This document shows positions 42,173 to 50,988 of a DNA stretch of 64,000 bases, one piece after another. Where the stretch lies: contig CAVXNH010000071.1 of assembly GCA_963762885.1 (NCBI GenBank), positions 1-64,000 of the forward strand, written 5' to 3'. The DNA is from JASHVB01 sp963762885. GTDB taxonomy: Bacteria > Pseudomonadota > Alphaproteobacteria > Acetobacterales > Acetobacteraceae. Numbering within the stretch: the first letter of the stretch is position 1; each line of letters starts with the position of its first letter. Made by a program: the position numbers and the translations under genes. The notes below the pieces were generated by a model. The model saw only the letters and a list, made by a program, of their open reading frames with translations. It made no database searches and had not been told where the DNA came from.

Positions 42173-43243
42173 ATGCCAGCCGATCCCGTCCGAGCCCGCC
42201 GCCTCCGCACCTTCGCCACTGTCGCCGGGCTTTGCCTGGCGGTCGGCGTGATGACCACCTTGGTGTCCTACTCCGTCACGCTGTACCGGCTGTTCTGCCA
42301 GGCTACTGGCGCGTTCGGCACCACCGAGCGCGTCGCGTCCAACGACACCCTCCAGTCCGCCCGCACCGTCACGGTGTCGTTCAACACCGACGTCGCCCCG
42401 GGCATGCCGTGGCGCTTCGTCCCGGTGCAGCGCAGCGTATCCGTGCATCTGGGCGAGGAGGCGCTGGTGTTCTTCGAGGCCGAGAACCTGACGGACCATG
42501 CCATCGTCGGCCACGCCACGTTCAACGTCAGCCCCGACAAGGTCGGCCTCTACTTCAAGAAGATCGAGTGCTTCTGCTTCACCGAGGAACGCCTCGGGCC
42601 GCACCAGAAGGTGGAGATGCCGGTCGACTTCTTCGTCGACCCGCGCATGGAGACCGACATCGATGCAAAGGACGTGCGCGACATCACCTTGTCCTACACG
42701 TTCTTCGAATCGCACCAGCCGGAGGGTGCGCAGGACCTCGCCAGGTTCGACAACCGGCCGCCCGACCCCACGGCCGGCCGCACGCTGTTTGCCACGGTGT
42801 GCAGCGCCTGCCACGCGACGGACCAGAACAGGACCGGGCCGATGCTGGATGGCGTGGTGGGGCGGCGGGCCGGCAGCGTGCCCGGCTACCCGTATTCGGC
42901 GGCGCTGGCGCAGGCCGGGATCACGTGGGACGCCGAGACGCTGGACAAGTGGCTGGCCGGGCCGCAGCACTTCATTCCCGGGGCGCAGATGCCGTTCAGC
43001 CTGCCGGATGCGGTGCGCCGGCGCGACGTGATTGCTTACCTGGAGACGCTGAAATCCTGGACGCACGACGGGCCAGGCGACGGCCCCGGCGAACCCGCAT
43101 CCGGGGTAGCAGCAAGGCCAGGGCGCCGCCTCCGGCCTTCGCCGGGGCAGGCGCTGGACCCGTCAGGGGGGTCTGCCACCCCCTGGTCCGCTTCGCGGCC
43201 AAGCCCCTGGCGCATTTGTCACACCGTGGTGATGGCGATCTGA
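42173..43243 (+). CDS. Cox11/CtaG copper-chaperone domain fused to a class I cytochrome c
   Basis: Protein of 356 residues combining two functions. An N-terminal membrane anchor (about 12-38) is followed by a Cox11 domain: LYRLFCQATGAFGTTERVA, FVPVQRSVSVHLGE, and the copper-binding CFCF (C133, C135) in KIECFCFTEERLGPHQ. From about 195 a cytochrome c follows: heme site CSACH (C210, C213, H214), GPMLDGVVGRRAG and a PGAQMPFSLP segment with the likely axial Met. Cox11 normally inserts copper into subunit I of cytochrome oxidase and has no heme. The last 50 codons are repeat-derived, so the original stop was probably lost. No oxidase genes lie nearby. Confidence 0.85.
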   Translation: MPADPVRARRLRTFATVAGLCLAVGVMTTLVSYSVTLYRLFCQATGAFGTTERVASNDTLQSARTVTVSFNTDVAPGMPWRFVPVQRSVSVHLGEEALVFFEAENLTDHAIVGHATFNVSPDKVGLYFKKIECFCFTEERLGPHQKVEMPVDFFVDPRMETDIDAKDVRDITLSYTFFESHQPEGAQDLARFDNRPPDPTAGRTLFATVCSACHATDQNRTGPMLDGVVGRRAGSVPGYPYSAALAQAGITWDAETLDKWLAGPQHFIPGAQMPFSLPDAVRRRDVIAYLETLKSWTHDGPGDGPGEPASGVAARPGRRLRPSPGQALDPSGGSATPWSASRPSPWRICHTVVMAI

Positions 43244-43369
43244 CGCAGCGGATACCTTGGCGCAACCACTTCGTGTGCGAAGTATGACGCCACAACCCTG
43301 TTGCGAGTCGACGATGCCGACACGGCACGACCACACAAGCGTCAAGCCGCACGGCGGTGGAATGTTCGT

Positions 43370-45706
43370 ATGAGCGGCACGACAATCAGCGGCAGCTACA
43401 CCAGCGGCATCGTTGTCTCCCAGGCGGCGGACAACCCCGTGACGGTAACCGGCACGATCCTGGCCAGTTCCGGCTTCGCGCTGTACGGGCCCTCCGCCAT
43501 CACGACCTGGACGGTGACCAACAGCGGTACGCTCGAGGGCGTGTCGTTCGGCGTGCTGCTGCAAGGCGGCTCGGTGACCAATCAGAGTGGCGGCACGATC
43601 ACCGCCAGCGGCAATCCCGGCAACGCCGTCCAACTCGCCGTCAGCGTGACGAACGACGGCTTGCTCAGCGCGTCCGGCTGGGGCGTGTTCGGTGCGTCGT
43701 CGGCGTCGGTCTATAACCAGAACCTCGGCACGATCGTCGGCTATCGTGGCGTGGAAGCCACCAGCGTGGTCAACGCCGGCACCATCTTCGCCAGCGACAT
43801 GCAAGGCGCCGGCATTCAACTGACCACCGATGGGATCGTCACCAACCAATCGGGCGGCACCGTCTTCAGCAGCGGCTATGGCATCGACGACGGCACGGTG
43901 GTCAACGGCGGCCTGATCAGCGCCTCGGTCTACGGCATAGCGCGCGCGACCTACGTGACGAACCAGAGTACCGGGACGGTCATCGGCGGCAAGGACGGGT
44001 TGAACCTGACGTCCGGCAGCGTGGTGAATGCCGGATACATCGAGAGCACCAGAGCCAACAGCAGCGGCGTTCTGCTGGCAGGTGGCGGGTCGGTAACCAA
44101 CACCGGCACCATTGTCGGCGCCGGCTACGGCATCAACATTTCGGGCGCTGTCGGGACCGTGGAGAACGCCGGCACCATCGTCGGCGCGACGGACGCCGTC
44201 GAGTTCGGCGGCGGCATTCTGAACCTGCTGATCGTCGATCCGGGCGCGAAGTTCGACGGCATCGTCGATGGCGGCGCCGGCTCCTCCAGCACGCTGGAAC
44301 TGGCGAGCGGCGGCACCGGAACCCTGGGCGGCCTCGGCAGCCAGTATTTGAATTTCTCTCAGGTCGTTGTCGATCCGGGCGCCTCGTGGATACTGACCGG
44401 CGACAATACGCTGGGCCTCGGGATCGTGCTCGATGCCGGCGCCACGCTTGAACTCGCCGGCACGCTGGCGAGCGACGAGACGATCGTGTTCGCCGGCAGC
44501 GGCGCCAAACTGGTGGTGGACAGCACGGCGAGCATGGCGGGCTCGGTACCCGGCTTCGCCGAGAACGAGACCATCGACCTGCGTGGCGTTGCCCCCAGCA
44601 GCGTCTCGTACCCCGGCGACGGCATGCTGAACTACACCGCGCCTTTGGGCGGCAGTGCGTCGTTTCCGTTGTCCCTCGGCGTCAGCGGGACGGTGCAGGC
44701 GGTCAGCGACAATGCGGGGGGCGCCGACGTCACCGTGCTGTGCTTCTGCGCCGGCACGCGGTTGGCGACGCCGGATGGCGAGGTCCCGGTGGAGCAGTTG
44801 GCGGTCGGCGACCGGCTGCTGACGGCGCGTGGCGCGGTGCGTCCCATCGTGTGGATCGGCGTCGGACGCGTGCTGGCGGCAAGGGGCCGGCGCAGTGCGG
44901 CCACGCCGGTGATCGTGCGCAAGGGAGCGTTGGCGCCCAACGTGCCGCACCACGATCTGCGCGTTACCAAGGGCCACGCTCTGTGGATCGACGGAGCGCT
45001 GATACCGGTCGAGTTCCTGGTCAATCATCGCTCGATCCTGTGGGACGATCGCGCGCAGGAAGTCGCGCTGTATCACGTCGAGCTGGACGGTCACGACGTG
45101 CTGCTGGCGAACGGCGCGCCGGCGGAGAGCTATCGCGACGACGGTAATCGCTGGCTGTTTGCCAACGCCAACAGCGCATGGGGCCTGCCGCCGCTGCTGC
45201 CATGCGTGCCGGTGCTGACCGGCGGGGCGCTGGTGGATGCGGCGTGGCAGCGATTGCTGGAACGTGCCGGGCCTCGCCCGGGCCTGCCGGTGACCGGCGA
45301 TCCGGACCTGCATTTGCTGGTCGATGGGGTGCGGGTGGATGCCGCGTGGTCGTGCTGCTCGGCGCATTTGTTCCGTTTGCGCGCACGGCCCGGCTGCGTG
45401 CGCGTGGTCTCGCGAACTGGAGTGCCGCAGGAACTCGGGCTGGCGCGCGATCCGCGTTCGTTGGGCGTGGCGGTCCGGCGCGTGATCCTGCGACGGGGGG
45501 CGCGCATGATCGTGGTCGAGGCGGAGGATACGCGGTTAGCCGACGGCTTCCATGCGTTCGAGGCGGAGACAGGGGTGCGCTGGACGGATGGGGACGGCAG
45601 GCTCCCGGCGGAGATTTTCGCGGCGTTCAACGGGCCGTTTGAATTGGAAGTGCATCTCGGCGGCAACACGCAGTATCTGGCCGATCCGCTGGTGGTGGCG
45701 GCGTAG
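43370..45706 (+). CDS. Beta-helix repeat protein with Hint (hedgehog/intein) domain
   Basis: Protein of 778 residues. Residues 1-440 are reiterated strands with the words VTNQSGGTI, VVNAGTI, VTNTGTIVGAGYGI and VENAGTIVGATDAVEFGGG, a right-handed beta-helix pattern as in autotransporter passengers. A Hint_2-type domain follows (about 456-600): VLCFCAGTRLATPDGEVPVE (C458, C460), GDRLLTARG, DLRVTKGHALWIDGALIPVE. The last 180 residues are a separate conserved tail. There is no signal peptide and no autotransporter barrel. Hint domains can cleave themselves, so the passenger may be released or ester-linked; the mechanism here is unproven. Start ATG 43370 follows GGTGG. Confidence 0.85.
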   Translation: MSGTTISGSYTSGIVVSQAADNPVTVTGTILASSGFALYGPSAITTWTVTNSGTLEGVSFGVLLQGGSVTNQSGGTITASGNPGNAVQLAVSVTNDGLLSASGWGVFGASSASVYNQNLGTIVGYRGVEATSVVNAGTIFASDMQGAGIQLTTDGIVTNQSGGTVFSSGYGIDDGTVVNGGLISASVYGIARATYVTNQSTGTVIGGKDGLNLTSGSVVNAGYIESTRANSSGVLLAGGGSVTNTGTIVGAGYGINISGAVGTVENAGTIVGATDAVEFGGGILNLLIVDPGAKFDGIVDGGAGSSSTLELASGGTGTLGGLGSQYLNFSQVVVDPGASWILTGDNTLGLGIVLDAGATLELAGTLASDETIVFAGSGAKLVVDSTASMAGSVPGFAENETIDLRGVAPSSVSYPGDGMLNYTAPLGGSASFPLSLGVSGTVQAVSDNAGGADVTVLCFCAGTRLATPDGEVPVEQLAVGDRLLTARGAVRPIVWIGVGRVLAARGRRSAATPVIVRKGALAPNVPHHDLRVTKGHALWIDGALIPVEFLVNHRSILWDDRAQEVALYHVELDGHDVLLANGAPAESYRDDGNRWLFANANSAWGLPPLLPCVPVLTGGALVDAAWQRLLERAGPRPGLPVTGDPDLHLLVDGVRVDAAWSCCSAHLFRLRARPGCVRVVSRTGVPQELGLARDPRSLGVAVRRVILRRGARMIVVEAEDTRLADGFHAFEAETGVRWTDGDGRLPAEIFAAFNGPFELEVHLGGNTQYLADPLVVAA

Positions 45707-45776
45707 GTGGTGCATTGAGTGCCGTGGGCGGCGCCGCACTCTTGTTGGTGCGCGCTCGGGCACCGCAGGAGTCGTT

Positions 45777-46212
45777 CGCATCTGGTATATTTATAAGAGA
45801 AGATCGCCAAGACGCAGAGATCGCCAAGCAGGACGCCGCGCGATCAGGGCAATCGCATTTGGACGGCCCGATTACGTCGGAATATAACGGGTCCTCGCCA
45901 AAGACCTGAGTATCGTACTGCAAAGCAAGCAAGCATTTTAACCACAGATAAGCAGGGATGCACACAGATAAGTCCGGATGACCAATTCTGTGGGCATATG
46001 TGTGGCCCCGTTCGTGGCGCTGTCACCGAACATCCGTCCTTATCAGTGTGCATCCCGGCTTATCTGTGGTCAAAGTCCTTGCTTTTTGTTGCCCGGATCC
46101 GGACGGACGAACAGCGTATCATCACGCGGGCGCCTGCGCGGTTCGAATGCGATCGCGCTGTCTTTGCGATCTCTGCGTCTTGGCGGTCTTCTCTTATAAA
46201 TATACCAGATGC
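45777..46212. repeat. 436-bp nested composite palindrome
   Basis: Outer arms: gcatctggtatatttataag, agaagatcgccaagacgcag, agatcgc (45777-45825), mirrored at 46167-46212. Next inward a partial pair (gcgatc...gcatttg / cgaatgcgatcgc). The inner arms, accacagataagcagggatg and cacacagataagtccggatg (45940-45980), are mirrored at 46031-46074. The centre is about 50 bases. It fills most of the 561-base gap between the Hint gene and the EamA gene and codes for nothing. Confidence 0.88.
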
Positions 46213-46267
46213 CAGTAGCACCTGCGCTGCACGACGAGCGATTCGGAATGCCTTGCTGCGGCATGCG

Positions 46268-47183
46268 TCACCCTGGGTGCTTACGCACCTCAACTCCCGC
46301 CAAACGAGAGAGGTTATAGGCGCACAGCGCCGTCACCATGATCGCACCGCCGACCAGTTGCAGACCGGTCACCGCCTCGCCCAGGAAGGCGAAGCTGAAC
46401 AGCGACGATAGCACCGGCTCGAGGTTCATCGTCAGCGCGGTGCGGAATGCGCCAACGCGCGCCGTGGAGACGTAGATCCATAGCGTGGACAGCGTGGTCG
46501 TCACGCCCATGCCGAAGAACGCCACCCAGCCGCCGGTGGTCAGTGGTGGGTTGAACGTTTGGGTGAACAACGAGGCTGCGACGAACACCAGCGCCGCCGG
46601 CCCCAGCGAGTGACCACGTGGTCACCCGCGCATCGGTGCCGCCCAGCGCGACCCTGGTCACCAGCAACCCGACCACGCGGCAGATCGCTGCGCCGAACGC
46701 TGCCAGCAATCCGATCGGCGCCAACGCCGCCGGCTGCGTGCCGAGCATCAGCGCCAGGCCGCAGAATGCCGCTACCGCGGTGGCCAGGCTGCGCCAGCCG
46801 ACCCGTTCCAGCCCCAGTGCGGCGGCGGCGATGCCGGTCACCAGCGGATAGACGAAATACGCCAGGATGGCGATCGACAGCGGCAAGACCTGGATGGCGT
46901 AAAGCAATCCGAAGATGTTGGCGGCGAACAGCACACCCAACCCGATGCTGATCAGCCGTGCGCGCGGCGAGTGCGGCACCAGCGGCGGCGATGCGCGCAG
47001 CCACACCCAGAACACGCCGGCCGCAAGAATGCCTCGCAACGTGATCAGCGACAGCACATCCATGCCGGAGGCAAACACCACCTTGCTCAGCACGTCGGCG
47101 GCGCTGAACGACAACGCGGCACCGATGCCTGGGCCATAATCTGCCAACCGCGGTTCCGCGGCGATGGAGACGGTCGCGCTCAT
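46268..47183 (-). pseudogene. EamA-family (DMT) transporter, frameshifted
   Basis: Drug/metabolite-type carrier with ten expected helices. From 47183 (ATG, then SATVSIAAEPRLADYG) the frame is clean through ARVTTWS at about 46615. After that the continuation is in another frame (LGPAALVFVAASLFTQTF, later GAFRTALTMNLEPVLSSLFS, LVGGAIMVTALCAYNLSRLA) ending at 46268. Joined, they give about 304 residues, normal for EamA proteins. Either the gene is recently inactivated or an indel was miscalled. The aconitase X subunit genes lie just upstream on the same strand. Confidence 0.78.
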
Positions 47184-47190
47184 GGCCGGG

Positions 47191-47607
47191 TCAGGCTTCC
47201 GCCAACAGCCTCAGGCAGGGTGGATCGCTTTCCGTGTCCACCTCGACCAGCGCGCCGTCCGGCACGGCTTGCGTAATGTCCACGGCGAACCCGGACATCA
47301 TGGTGAAATCCGCCAGCGCGACGCCCTGCACCATGATCGGGTTCACCGCGTTCAGCACCAGGGCCGCCGGCATCACGCCACGCGAGCGCATCTCGTACAG
47401 CATCCACGCCGTTGCGACGCCGCCCTTGGCCGCATCCAGCACCAGCACGCGATCGACGTAGGATTGGCCGGCCAATTTATGTTCCGGGCGCGAGAACACA
47501 CCGTGCTGGCGGTCCAGGTCATAGCGGGCGGAAAACCCGTCCTTCGCCACCAGCGCGCGGCCTCGGACGCGCGCGCCCATCGCGGCGTCCGCCACAAATT
47601 CGGTCAT
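47191..47607 (-). CDS. Aconitase X swivel-domain subunit (DUF126)
   Basis: Small subunit of 138 residues. It begins MTEFVADAAMGARVRGRALV after GGAGG. The DUF126 body shows GFSARYDLDRQHGVFSRPEH, then KLAGQSYVDRVLVLDAAKGG, TAWMLYEMRSRG and VLNAVNPIMVQGVALADF. In two-subunit (type II) aconitase X this swivel piece pairs with the DUF521 catalytic subunit, whose gene overlaps its start by four bases upstream. Studied bacterial AcnX proteins dehydrate cis-3-hydroxy-L-proline; archaeal ones act on mevalonate 5-phosphate. A hydroxyproline-type role is likely but not proven. Confidence 0.85.
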   Translation of the reverse strand: MTEFVADAAMGARVRGRALVAKDGFSARYDLDRQHGVFSRPEHKLAGQSYVDRVLVLDAAKGGVATAWMLYEMRSRGVMPAALVLNAVNPIMVQGVALADFTMMSGFAVDITQAVPDGALVEVDTESDPPCLRLLAEA

Positions 47608-48843
47608 GGATCGATCCTCCCGCGGCATGCCGCTTCGACACAGGCTGCCATGGAAAGCAGCGCGGGGCGATAGCCGTAGCCGCCGAGGATGTTGGTCAGC
47701 TTCGCCGAATTTGTCGCCAGGCTTCGCCAGCCGTTCGCCTCCGCCATTTCGCGTGCGTAGCTCTGGTAGAAGCACATGCCGGACAGGACCAGGCCGCCCG
47801 CGGCCTCGATGCGTGCGGTGATGCCCAGCCGGTCGGCGTCGGGCTTTACTTGCGGGCTGGTGACGGCGAGCAAGGGCACGGTGACCTGGCGTCCGTCCAG
47901 CATGTCGGCGAGCGAGCGCATTTCCAGTAGCGAAAGTTGCGGGGCCGAGAACACCACCACGTCCACCTGGTCCACGCGGCCGTTATAGGCTTGGCGGAAC
48001 GCGTGCGTCCGCTTCGCCGACCGTGGCGCGCACGGGCATGGCGGGGTCGGCGACGTCGGACAGGCGGTGGGCTTCAGGCGTGACGCCGTCGATGTGGAAC
48101 AGCGCGACGGAGCCATAGCTCGCCAGCGCCGCGCCGAAATGCTTCAGTTCGTCGGACCCCGGCACGCGGTCGAGCCCGACAAGCGCCGGCACCTGCCAAT
48201 AGTCGCCGGCGAGCCGCCCGACGACGCCGCCAAGCGCGCCCCAGTCGTGCAGCGCGCGAGGCGTATGGACGACGCGCACCAGCAGGGTGGCGCGGCGATG
48301 CGCGTCCAGGTGGTAGCCGTAGCGCGGCGTGCGGCCGGTCAGTCCGGCGGCCAGGGCGGAGGGGCCGCCCTCGAAGTTCGACCGCGCGCCCAGCACGCTG
48401 TTGGAGTAGATCACCACGCCGGTGTCGCCGTATGCCATGTGCTCTCCGCGGACCGCCGGCATGATCGTCTGGTAGTTGACGCAGGTGTCGGTCATCAGGA
48501 TGCCCATCGCCTGGAGCGCGGCAATGGCTCGGCGTTCCAGCGCCAGCATCCAGTCCTGCTGCTTCAGCCGCGCCGCGGCGGCGAAATCGGTGCCGCGCGG
48601 ATCGGTGATGGTGGGGATGCGCACGCGGCACTGGTCCTCCGGCATGGCGGCGAGGCGTTCCAGCCATTCCACGCCGGCCAGGCCGAGCGATTCCGTATCC
48701 GCCATGATGTGCGCCTGCGACACCGGCACGAAGTCGGCCGCGCCCAGGTAGCGGCCCACGCGTATCTGGTGCTCGATCGCCCATTGCCGCGCGGGGCCGG
48801 CCGCGCCGGCCAGCATGGCGCTTTCTTCGTCGGTCAATTGCAT
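47604..48843 (-). pseudogene. Aconitase X catalytic subunit (DUF521), frameshifted
   Basis: Reads from 48843 (ATG, then QLTDEESAMLAGAAGPARQW) through RIPTITDPRGTDF, DTCVNYQTIMPAVRGEHMAY, SNSVLGARSNFEGGPSALAA and GRTPRYGYHLD, to ATVGEADARV near 48005, where a frameshift occurs. The other frame continues AFRQAYNGRVDQVDVVVFSA, LSGMCFYQSYAREMAEANGW and TNSAKLTNILGGYGYRPALL. Joined, it is about 412 residues, normal for the family, including the cysteines expected for the iron-sulfur cluster. The natural gene overlaps the swivel subunit. It may be inactivated or a sequence error; the intact small subunit favours recent change. Confidence 0.82.
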
Positions 48844-49121
48844 GGACGGTCCCCGGGCCTGGTTGTGCGCGCCGCACGGCGCGTCCCGCCATGATGCGGC
48901 GACTGTCGCGCGGCGCTCAAGCCCGCAGCCAGCCATCACGGCGCCCCCAGCGTGCAACGGGAAACCGGCAGGCTCGGTTTTTTGCGTCTGGGCTGCCGGA
49001 ACGGAAGGCACGGTCGGCGGTTTTCACTCGAAGCGTTGATCTGGCTCAATGACGGCTGCGTGCCGGTGGTCGAGGCTCGCACGTCGCCGCCCGCCGCAGC
49101 GACCAGTTAGGAGATTTAACG

Positions 49122-50453
49122 ATGGAAGGCACGTCCAGGCTGCCAACCGCGGTCCTGCCACCGCCCGTCGAACGCTCGCAGCGCCTCAAGCGCATCCAGC
49201 GTACGGCGCTGGCGCTGCTCGTGCTGGCCGGCTGCGTGAACTATGTCGACCGCGCCGCCCTGTCGATCGGCAACGTGCTGATCCGGCACGACCTCGGCCT
49301 GTCCGTCGCGGACATGGGGCTACTGCTCTCCGCCTTCCTATGGGCCTACGCCTTCGCCCAGTTGCCGGCCGGCGGCATGGTTGACCGGTTCGGCCCGCGC
49401 CGCTTGCTCACCGGGGCGTTGGCGCTGTGGTCGCTGGCCCAGGCGTTGGCCGGGCTGGTCACCGGCTTCGGCCAGTTCGTCGTCGTGCGCGCCGTGCTCG
49501 GGCTGGGCGAGGCGCCGCAGTTCCCCAGCTCCGCCCGCGTCGTGCGCGACTGGTTCGGCGGGCGCGACCGAGGCACCGCTACCGGCATCTGGAACACGTC
49601 TTCCACGCTCGGCACCGCCATCTCGGCGCCGCTGTTGACCTTCCTGATGCTGGAGTTCGGCTGGCGCTGGATGTTCGGCATCATGGGCATCGCCGGCCTG
49701 GTGGTTGCGGCGATCTGGTACGCCATCTATCGCAATTCGAGCAGCATCACCCTGACGGAGCAGGAGAACCTCTACCGCACCGAGGACGACACGACCGGCG
49801 AGGGCGAGCGCGTGACGATGGGCGAATGGCGCCGGCTGTTCGCCTGCCGCACCACCTGGGGCATGATCATGGGCTTCTTCGGTGCGATCTACCTGACGTG
49901 GATCTTCACCGCCTGGCTGCCCGGCTATCTGGAACTCCAGCGGCACATGAGCATCAAGGCGACCGGCTGGGCCTCGTCCCTGCCGTTCATCGCCGGCATC
50001 TTCGGCAGCCTGTTCGGCGGCTGGCTGTGTGACCGGCTGATGCTGCATCACGGGTTGACCCCGCTGAACAGCCGCAAATACCCGATGGCCGCCGCACTGA
50101 CAGGCATGGCGCTGTGCACCATCGCGGCGGCATTGGTGGACAGCAACGCGCTGGCCATCGCGTTCATCTCCGCGGCGATGTTCCTGGGCTATGTGTCGAC
50201 GTCGTCGGCCTGGGCCATGGCCTCGGTGGCGGCGCCGGCGAACTGCACGGCCTCGCTCGGCTCGATGCAGAACTTCGGGGGTTATCTGGGAGGCGCACTG
50301 GCGCCGATGATCACCGGCTTCATCGTTCAGGGCACCGGTTCCTTCGTGCCGGCGCTGCTGTTCGGCGCCGGCGTGGGGCTGGTCTGCGCGGTCGGTTACC
50401 TCATCATCATCCGCCAGCCGATCACCGCGGCGCAGCTCGGGGCGGAGGGCTGA
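49122..50453 (+). CDS. MFS transporter, ACS type
   Basis: Carrier of 443 residues with twelve hydrophobic segments. Helix 1 has NYVDRAALSIGNVLI and the helix 2-3 loop RFGPRRLLTG; GLGEAPQFPSSARVVRDWFG is the ACS signature also seen in the window's other MFS protein. It starts at ATG 49122 after TTAGGAG. It diverges from the aconitase X genes across 278 bases, so it may import their substrate, a hydroxy-acid or imino acid. The assignment of the substrate is inference. Confidence 0.88.
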   Translation: MEGTSRLPTAVLPPPVERSQRLKRIQRTALALLVLAGCVNYVDRAALSIGNVLIRHDLGLSVADMGLLLSAFLWAYAFAQLPAGGMVDRFGPRRLLTGALALWSLAQALAGLVTGFGQFVVVRAVLGLGEAPQFPSSARVVRDWFGGRDRGTATGIWNTSSTLGTAISAPLLTFLMLEFGWRWMFGIMGIAGLVVAAIWYAIYRNSSSITLTEQENLYRTEDDTTGEGERVTMGEWRRLFACRTTWGMIMGFFGAIYLTWIFTAWLPGYLELQRHMSIKATGWASSLPFIAGIFGSLFGGWLCDRLMLHHGLTPLNSRKYPMAAALTGMALCTIAAALVDSNALAIAFISAAMFLGYVSTSSAWAMASVAAPANCTASLGSMQNFGGYLGGALAPMITGFIVQGTGSFVPALLFGAGVGLVCAVGYLIIIRQPITAAQLGAEG

Positions 50454-50492
50454 TTCTGGCAGCCGAAGCTCCTGCAGGGGGGCTTCGGCCGC

Positions 50493-50540
50493 CCCAACCG
50501 TCATGGCCGGCTCAAGCCGGGCCATGACGGTTGGGGCGGT
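50493..50540. repeat. GTCATGGCCGG palindrome
   Basis: Hairpin gccccaaccgtcatggccgg ctcaa gccgggccatgacggttgggg in the gap after the MFS gene. The sequence equals the outer arms of the element at 4996-5087, so these two copies are recent relatives. Confidence 0.75.
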
Positions 50541-50621
50541 CCGTGCCGGCATCGCCTGCAATTCACACCGCTGGACATCGACAGGCCGCCACGCAATGCT
50601 CCGCCCGACCAGGGGGAGCCG

Positions 50622-50933
50622 ATGGAAGTCAATATTCTGCAACCCGGTGGCCGCTTGGACGTCGCCACCTATGCCGGATTTGAACGCGACGTGCTGGCGG
50701 CGATCGAGGGTGGCGCCCCGTGGCTGGTGTTCGATTTCTCGGACGTCATCTATGTCAGCAGCCTCGGGGTGAGGGTGGTGATCATGGCGTTGAAACGTTT
50801 GCGGGCGGCCGGCGGACGCCTCGCTCTCTGCGGGCTGCAAGCGGCGGTCGCCGACGTGCTCGAGATCAGCGGCCTGACGGCGCTGCTGGAAATCTACCCC
50901 GATCGCGCGAGCGCGCTGGCGTCGCTGGCCTGA
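50622..50933 (+). CDS. STAS-domain protein (anti-sigma factor antagonist-like)
   Basis: Single STAS domain of 103 residues. The phosphorylatable serine lies in the motif DVIYVSSLGVRVVI (about 41-54), after FDFSD. Such proteins bind an anti-sigma kinase or regulate a membrane carrier. A GGGGGAG site precedes the ATG. No RsbW-like kinase is in the window. The Na/Pi cotransporter gene starts 55 bases downstream on the same strand, so the STAS protein may be co-transcribed with it and could regulate it; many STAS domains act on anion carriers. That link is inference. Confidence 0.88.
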   Translation: MEVNILQPGGRLDVATYAGFERDVLAAIEGGAPWLVFDFSDVIYVSSLGVRVVIMALKRLRAAGGRLALCGLQAAVADVLEISGLTALLEIYPDRASALASLA

Positions 50934-50988
50934 TCGGGCATTCCACGATCGCGATTATGCACCGCGGCCCGACCCCGGGCTGCCGGCT

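Noticed and set aside
43163..45367. Long minus-strand frame over the Hint gene
   Set aside because: Shadow of the beta-helix repeats, giving His/Ala/Gly/Asp-rich repeats with no family features.
46130..46170. tRNA gene suggested by 'ggttcgaatgc'
   Set aside because: The T-loop-like string lies inside the palindrome arm; no acceptor stem, D-arm or anticodon arm can be built around it.
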